Part shown: one piece after another, positions 60,823-64,000 of the stretch | How positions within the stretch are numbered: the stretch's first letter is position 1 | Layout of the letters: every line of letters starts with the position of its first letter | Assembly: GCF_001703635.1 (NCBI RefSeq) | Contig: NZ_LQZT01000006.1 | Location: forward strand, 57,330 to 121,329 | Origin: Parahoeflea olei | GTDB taxonomy: Bacteria > Pseudomonadota > Alphaproteobacteria > Rhizobiales > Rhizobiaceae | Length of the DNA: 64,000 nt | Direction: 5' to 3' | The notes under the pieces: generated by a model | What the model saw: only the letters and a program-made list of their open reading frames with translations | Database searches by the model: none | Told to the model about the DNA's origin: nothing | Position numbers and translations under genes: made by a program

Positions 60823-62025
60823 CTACTTCTGCACCAGCTTGCAGGTGCTCTGCTCCAGCGGGAAAGCGACTTCATCGCCCGGGATGGTCTGGACGATCTT
60901 GAAGAAGTCCCACTCGCCGGTCGATTCCTCCGGGGTCTTGACCTGGCCGACAAACATGTCGTGGATCATGCGGCCATCGGGGCGGATGTGACCGTTGACG
61001 GCGAAGAAATCCTCGACCGGCAGTTCGCGCATCTTCTCGCCCACGGCTTTGGCTTCGGTGGTTCCGGCCGCCTCGACCGCCTTCAGGTAATGCATGGTCA
61101 TCGAATAGGCGCCGGCATTGAGCATGTTCGGCATCTTGCCGTAGCGCTCCTTGAAGCGTTCGCTGAAGGCACGCGCCTCGGGGCTCTGGTCCCAATAGAA
61201 GCCCAGGGTCGTCTGCAGACCCGAGGCCGCCTGCAGGCCGAGTGCCGCGACCTCGTTCTCGAACAGCAGCGGAGTGGCCAGGCGCTGGCCGTCCTGGGGC
61301 AGGCCGAATTCGCTCGACTGCTTGATCAGGTTCATCAGGTCCGAACCGGCCGAGATGAAGCCGATCACATCCGCGCCGGACGACGACGCCGTCAGCAGAT
61401 AGGAGCTGAAATCGTTGGTGCCGAGCGGATAGTTGACCGAGCCGACGAGTTCGCCGCCCCGATCCGCGATGGTGGCGGTGAGGTTCTCTTCCATCTGCTT
61501 GCCGAAGGCATAGTCGACGGTGATCAGGAACCATTTTTCGCCCGGCTTCATGGCATAGCCCACGCCGCGCGGCATGACATAGGTGTCGTAGGTCCAGACG
61601 AAGGATGTCGGCGAACAGCCTTCATTGATGAGCCCCAGCGAAGCGGATCCCGAGAACAGGCTAATGATGTTGTTTTCGTTCGCAACCTGCTGCGCGGCGA
61701 TGGCGGCCGGGGTCAGCGTCACGTCGACCAGTGCATCCACCTTCTTCACAGAGACCCATTCCCGGATCAGGGCCGACGAGACATCCGGCTTGTTCTGGTG
61801 GTCGGCGGAAATGTATTCGATCGGCCGGCCCAGGACCGTTTTGCCGAAATCCTCGATCGCCATCTCGATTGCCACCACCGAGCTGTTGCCGGCGATATCG
61901 GAATAGGTGCCGGACAGATCGGTCGCAGTCGCGAGAACGACCGGGTCCTCAGCCGCAGCGATCGGGCTGTAGCCCACGAGACCCGCCAGGATGGCCATGC
62001 CGGCCGTAAACTTTGTTCGTGTCAT
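60823..62025 (-). CDS. ABC transporter substrate-binding protein (LivK-like)
   Basis: A 400-aa periplasmic protein with a Sec signal peptide (about residues 1-25, cleaved near PIAAA-EDP). The mature part has ATATDLSGTYSDIAGNSSVV and the two-lobe Peripla_BP_6 organisation (VSVKKVDALVDVTLTPAAIA; FWDQSPEARAFSERFKERYG-like segment). GGAGGAAGC precedes ATG 62025. It supplies substrate to the LivHMGF-like transporter encoded 9-13 kb further along the same array. Confidence 0.92.
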   Translation of the reverse strand: MTRTKFTAGMAILAGLVGYSPIAAAEDPVVLATATDLSGTYSDIAGNSSVVAIEMAIEDFGKTVLGRPIEYISADHQNKPDVSSALIREWVSVKKVDALVDVTLTPAAIAAQQVANENNIISLFSGSASLGLINEGCSPTSFVWTYDTYVMPRGVGYAMKPGEKWFLITVDYAFGKQMEENLTATIADRGGELVGSVNYPLGTNDFSSYLLTASSSGADVIGFISAGSDLMNLIKQSSEFGLPQDGQRLATPLLFENEVAALGLQAASGLQTTLGFYWDQSPEARAFSERFKERYGKMPNMLNAGAYSMTMHYLKAVEAAGTTEAKAVGEKMRELPVEDFFAVNGHIRPDGRMIHDMFVGQVKTPEESTGEWDFFKIVQTIPGDEVAFPLEQSTCKLVQK

Positions 62026-62073
62026 TGCTTCCTCCACTGATAATGACATTGACTTTCCCTCCACCCCGGCTCC

Positions 62074-63231
62074 TCAACCGGTGCGGGCCGCCTTCTCGAT
62101 GCTGTCGAGTTCGGCCAGGATTTCAGCCCCATGCTCGCCGAGCCGCGGCGCGGGCCGGCGCAGGTCCGTGTTGCCACGGGAAAACTTCACCGGCATGCCG
62201 ACATTGCTGTACCGGCCTTCGCTCGGATGCTCCCTGGTCTCGAAAAACCCGATCTCCTGCAAATGCGGATCCGACCACAGGTCATCGAACCGGTTCACGG
62301 CCATCGACGGGATGCTGATGCTGTCGCAATAGCGCACCCATTCGTCGGTGGTCCGCTCCAGCGCGCACTCCGCAAGGATCGCGTAGAGCGCGTCGATATT
62401 GTTGATGCGGCTCGTGAAATCGGAGAACCGCGGATCCTCGAGCACCTCGCTGCGCCCGATGCCTGCAAAAAAGTCGCGCCAGTTCTTCTCGGTGTAGGGC
62501 AAGATGCAGACATGGCCGTCGCGGGTGCGGTAGGGGCGGCGATTGCGCGTCATGTAGCGCGCAAACCCGGTTTCGCCGGAAGGCGGCACGAAGGACATGC
62601 CGGCCATGTGCTCGACGAGGTTGAAGGCGACATTCGTCTCGAACATCGGCACCTCGACCACCTGCCCTTCGCCGGTGCGTTCACGGTGATACAGGGCCGC
62701 CAGCACCGACCAGGCGATCGCCATGCCCGCCACCTTGTCGCAAAGCGCGGTCGGGACATATTCCGGCGCCCCGTTGACCCGGCCGATCATCTCGGTCAAC
62801 CCGGCCCCGGCCTGGATGACATCATCATAGGCTGCCTTTTCGGCATAGGGGCCATCCTGCCGAAATCCGTTGGCCACGCAGTAGATCAGCCGCGGATTGA
62901 GCGCACAGACGGCTTCCGGGCCGAAGCCGAGCCGCTCCATTGCCCTCCCGCGGATGCTGTGAACCAGCACGTCCGCCGTGGCGATCATGCGGCGGAGCGT
63001 GGCCGCGTCCTCGGGCGCCTTCAGATCAAGCACGATGCTGCGCTTGTTGCGGTGCAGATTGAGAAAGATGCCCGGCATGCCCGGGTTACGCGCCGGATGA
63101 TAGCGGCGAACGATATCGCCCTCGGGACTTTCCACCTTGATCACATCCGCGCCGAGATCCCCGAGAATCTGCGTGGCAAATGGCCCCATCAGCACGGAAG
63201 TCAGGTCCAGAACCCGAACACCACCCAACAT
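62074..63231 (-). CDS. CaiB/BaiF-family CoA transferase
   Basis: A 385-aa family III CoA transferase: VRVLDLTSVLMGPFATQILG, LGADVIKVESPEGDIVRRYH, IVLDLKAPEDAATLRRMIAT and the catalytic Asp in PTALCDKVAGMAIAWSVLAA. It moves CoA between acids and is the first gene of the array, 31 bp downstream of the inverted-repeat operator. With a ligase also encoded, it may recycle CoA from a late intermediate to the incoming acid. Confidence 0.93.
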   Translation of the reverse strand: MLGGVRVLDLTSVLMGPFATQILGDLGADVIKVESPEGDIVRRYHPARNPGMPGIFLNLHRNKRSIVLDLKAPEDAATLRRMIATADVLVHSIRGRAMERLGFGPEAVCALNPRLIYCVANGFRQDGPYAEKAAYDDVIQAGAGLTEMIGRVNGAPEYVPTALCDKVAGMAIAWSVLAALYHRERTGEGQVVEVPMFETNVAFNLVEHMAGMSFVPPSGETGFARYMTRNRRPYRTRDGHVCILPYTEKNWRDFFAGIGRSEVLEDPRFSDFTSRINNIDALYAILAECALERTTDEWVRYCDSISIPSMAVNRFDDLWSDPHLQEIGFFETREHPSEGRYSNVGMPVKFSRGNTDLRRPAPRLGEHGAEILAELDSIEKAARTG

Positions 63232-63261
63232 ATCCGCCCTCCTCTCCGCGCCGATATTTAT

Positions 63262-63277
63262 GATACTGAGTAGTATC
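63262..63277 (-). promoter_or_regulatory. Inverted-repeat operator upstream of the CoA transferase (start of the catabolic array)
   Basis: GATACT-GAGT-AGTATC: perfect 6-bp arms with a 4-bp spacer, 30 bp before the CoA transferase ATG. The same arms and spacing occur at 47196-47209. Probably the binding site of the local TetR-family regulator (41833-42477). Confidence 0.68.
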
Positions 63278-63622
63278 TAAACACTCGCAGTTGGTCAAGC
63301 GTCCATTTCAATTGATGCCAAGCCTATGGAAATGATGCGGAAATTTGATCCGAAGACAGATCTGGGGGCCACAGCCGGAGAGGCGGAAAACCAGCCGCGG
63401 CCCGAAGCTGCATGGCAGCGCCGGCCGAGGCGCCTTGGAATCAGGGCCGGCCGGGCACCAGCGCGAAAAGGCAAAGACCGGCGATTTTCAGAAAGCACGA
63501 TGACCGGACGGAGCACATGCCTGGCCGGCAGCGGTCAGCCGATCCGCCTCTGCAGCGGCCCGCATTCCGATCAGTTTCTTGGAGAAAAGTGGCACGGCCC
63601 TCGGGATGGACCCTAAATTGGC
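63278..63622. other. Intergenic region between the catabolic array and tRNA-Pro
   Basis: 345 bp; no supported gene. The frames present (63326-63616 +, 63295-63516 -) have no recognisable features. The part next to 63278 presumably contains the promoter of the catabolic array. Confidence 0.5.
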
Positions 63623-63699
63623 TGGTCGGAGTGAGAGGATTCGAACCTCCGACCCCGTCGTCCCGAACGACGTGCGCTACCAGGCTGCGCTACACTCCG
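63623..63699 (-). tRNA. tRNA-Pro (anticodon CGG)
   Basis: On the minus strand the cloverleaf is complete: acceptor CGGAGTG/CACTCCG, D-arm GCGCAGCCTGGTAGCGC, anticodon stem CGTCG/CGACG with loop TT-CGG-GA (anticodon at 63663-63665), T-arm GGAGG-TTCGAAT-CCTCT, discriminator A and encoded CCA. It reads CCG codons. The sequence is close to bacterial tRNA-Pro(CGG). No integrase or att-like duplication was noticed around it. Confidence 0.97.
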
Positions 63700-63836
63700 T
63701 GACCAGCGGCTGGCTTATAGACCGGCACAGGCGTGGCCACAAGCCCCTGTGATGCAAAAACGTGGTGCAAAACGAACCGAAAATCTCTTTGCCGGCAATG
63801 GGCTCCGGTGGAAGCCGGGCAGCGCGGCCGCGAGCC

Positions 63837-64000
63837 TCAGCGATCGTCGGCCCGGGGCGGCGTCGCCCCCTCGCCCTTGTTGCCGGGCTCGGCCGATTTG
63901 GCCTGGCCGGAGAGGAAGAAGCCCCAGCCGAGATAGGCCGTCAGCGCCAGGAAAAACACGGTGGCAATAGGTTTCACTCTCGCATTCGGCGTGATGCGAA
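63837..64000 (-). CDS. Small single-span membrane protein (partial at window edge)
   Basis: The minus strand encodes a hydrophobic segment (VKPIATVFFLALTAYLGWGF) followed by a polar Gly/Glu/Pro tail and TGA at 63837-63839; 53 codons are visible to the window edge. A GTG at about 63977 could be the start (46 aa), or the gene may extend beyond 64000. I do not recognise it. Confidence 0.5.
   Translation of the reverse strand, partial: RITPNARVKPIATVFFLALTAYLGWGFFLSGQAKSAEPGNKGEGATPPRADDR

Noticed and set aside
63623..63699. tRNA-Pro as an integration site for the catabolic array
   Set aside because: No integrase gene and no duplicated tRNA 3' end were seen in the window; the array shows no obvious compositional break.
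1..64000. CRISPR array, prophage or restriction-modification system
   Set aside because: No regularly spaced repeats, phage structural genes or methylase motifs were seen; the only repeats are short tandem units and hairpins.

Overview
The window is GC-rich alphaproteobacterial DNA. About the first 39 kb is most of a photosynthesis gene cluster (PGC) of an anoxygenic purple phototroph. It carries a type-2 reaction centre (pufL, pufM, puhA) with a four-haem PufC, LH1 (pufBA), LH2 (pucBA), bacteriochlorophyll a genes (bchM end, bchX/Y/Z, bchC, bchO/D/I, the oxygen-dependent cyclase acsF) and a full spheroidene/spirilloxanthin carotenoid set (crtE, B, I, C, D, F, A). The gene order and the LH1 alpha sequence resemble Rhodobacterales or Hyphomicrobiales; the species cannot be named from the sequence. 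No ppsR, bchE, bchG or bchP lies in the window.

Layout of the PGC. 1-8.6 kb (+): bchM end, lhaA, puhA, puhB, puhC, small orf, acsF, puhE, hemA, crtA, idi. 8.6-10.3 kb: an accessory patch with hairpin repeats, a SnoaL-like gene and an IS66 transposase remnant. 21.5-10.4 kb (-): the superoperon crtE-crtF-bchC-bchX-bchY-bchZ-pufQ-pufB-pufA-pufL-pufM-pufC. 21.6-24.0 kb (+): crtD-crtC. 30.6-24.0 kb (-): bchI-bchD-bchO-crtI-crtB-small orf. 31.0-34.0 kb (+): dxs and a cobalamin-binding PpaA/AerR-like regulator. 34.2-35.9 kb (-): an MFS transporter and an ABM-fold protein. 38.4-36.2 kb (-): pucB-pucA-pucC. 38.8-39.4 kb (+): an unrecognised 189-aa gene divergent from pucB. Paired TGT-N12-ACA palindromes of PpsR/CrtJ type, usually 8 bp apart, sit upstream of bchC, crtE/crtD, dxs, pucB and the unrecognised gene, with a weaker example at bchI.

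After recQ (39.7-41.6 kb, -) and a TetR regulator (41.8-42.5 kb, +), 42.5-63.2 kb is one long minus-strand array of 20 closely spaced genes. They encode a branched-chain-type ABC importer (substrate-binding protein, two permeases, two ATPases), an acyl-CoA ligase, a CaiB-type CoA transferase, two acyl-CoA dehydrogenases, two crotonases, a MaoC hydratase, four SDRs, a thiolase-like lyase paired with a DUF35 protein, a SnoaL protein, a 2-hydroxyacid dehydrogenase and a Baeyer-Villiger monooxygenase. This looks like uptake and CoA-dependent breakdown of a carboxylated, probably cyclic substrate. The same inverted repeat (ATACT-N4-AGTAT) lies in front of its first gene and in its one internal promoter-like gap, suggesting two co-regulated transcription units. 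A tRNA-Pro(CGG) and the end of a small membrane-protein gene close the window.

Main points to check: the PpsR-linked unknown gene beside pucBAC; an LH2 alpha chain about twice the usual length with Phe44-Tyr45; an idi gene frameshifted by an imperfect 40-bp tandem duplication; crtC lacking a usable start codon before its conserved N-terminus; and the two-operator catabolic cluster, in which several enzymes have lost canonical residues.
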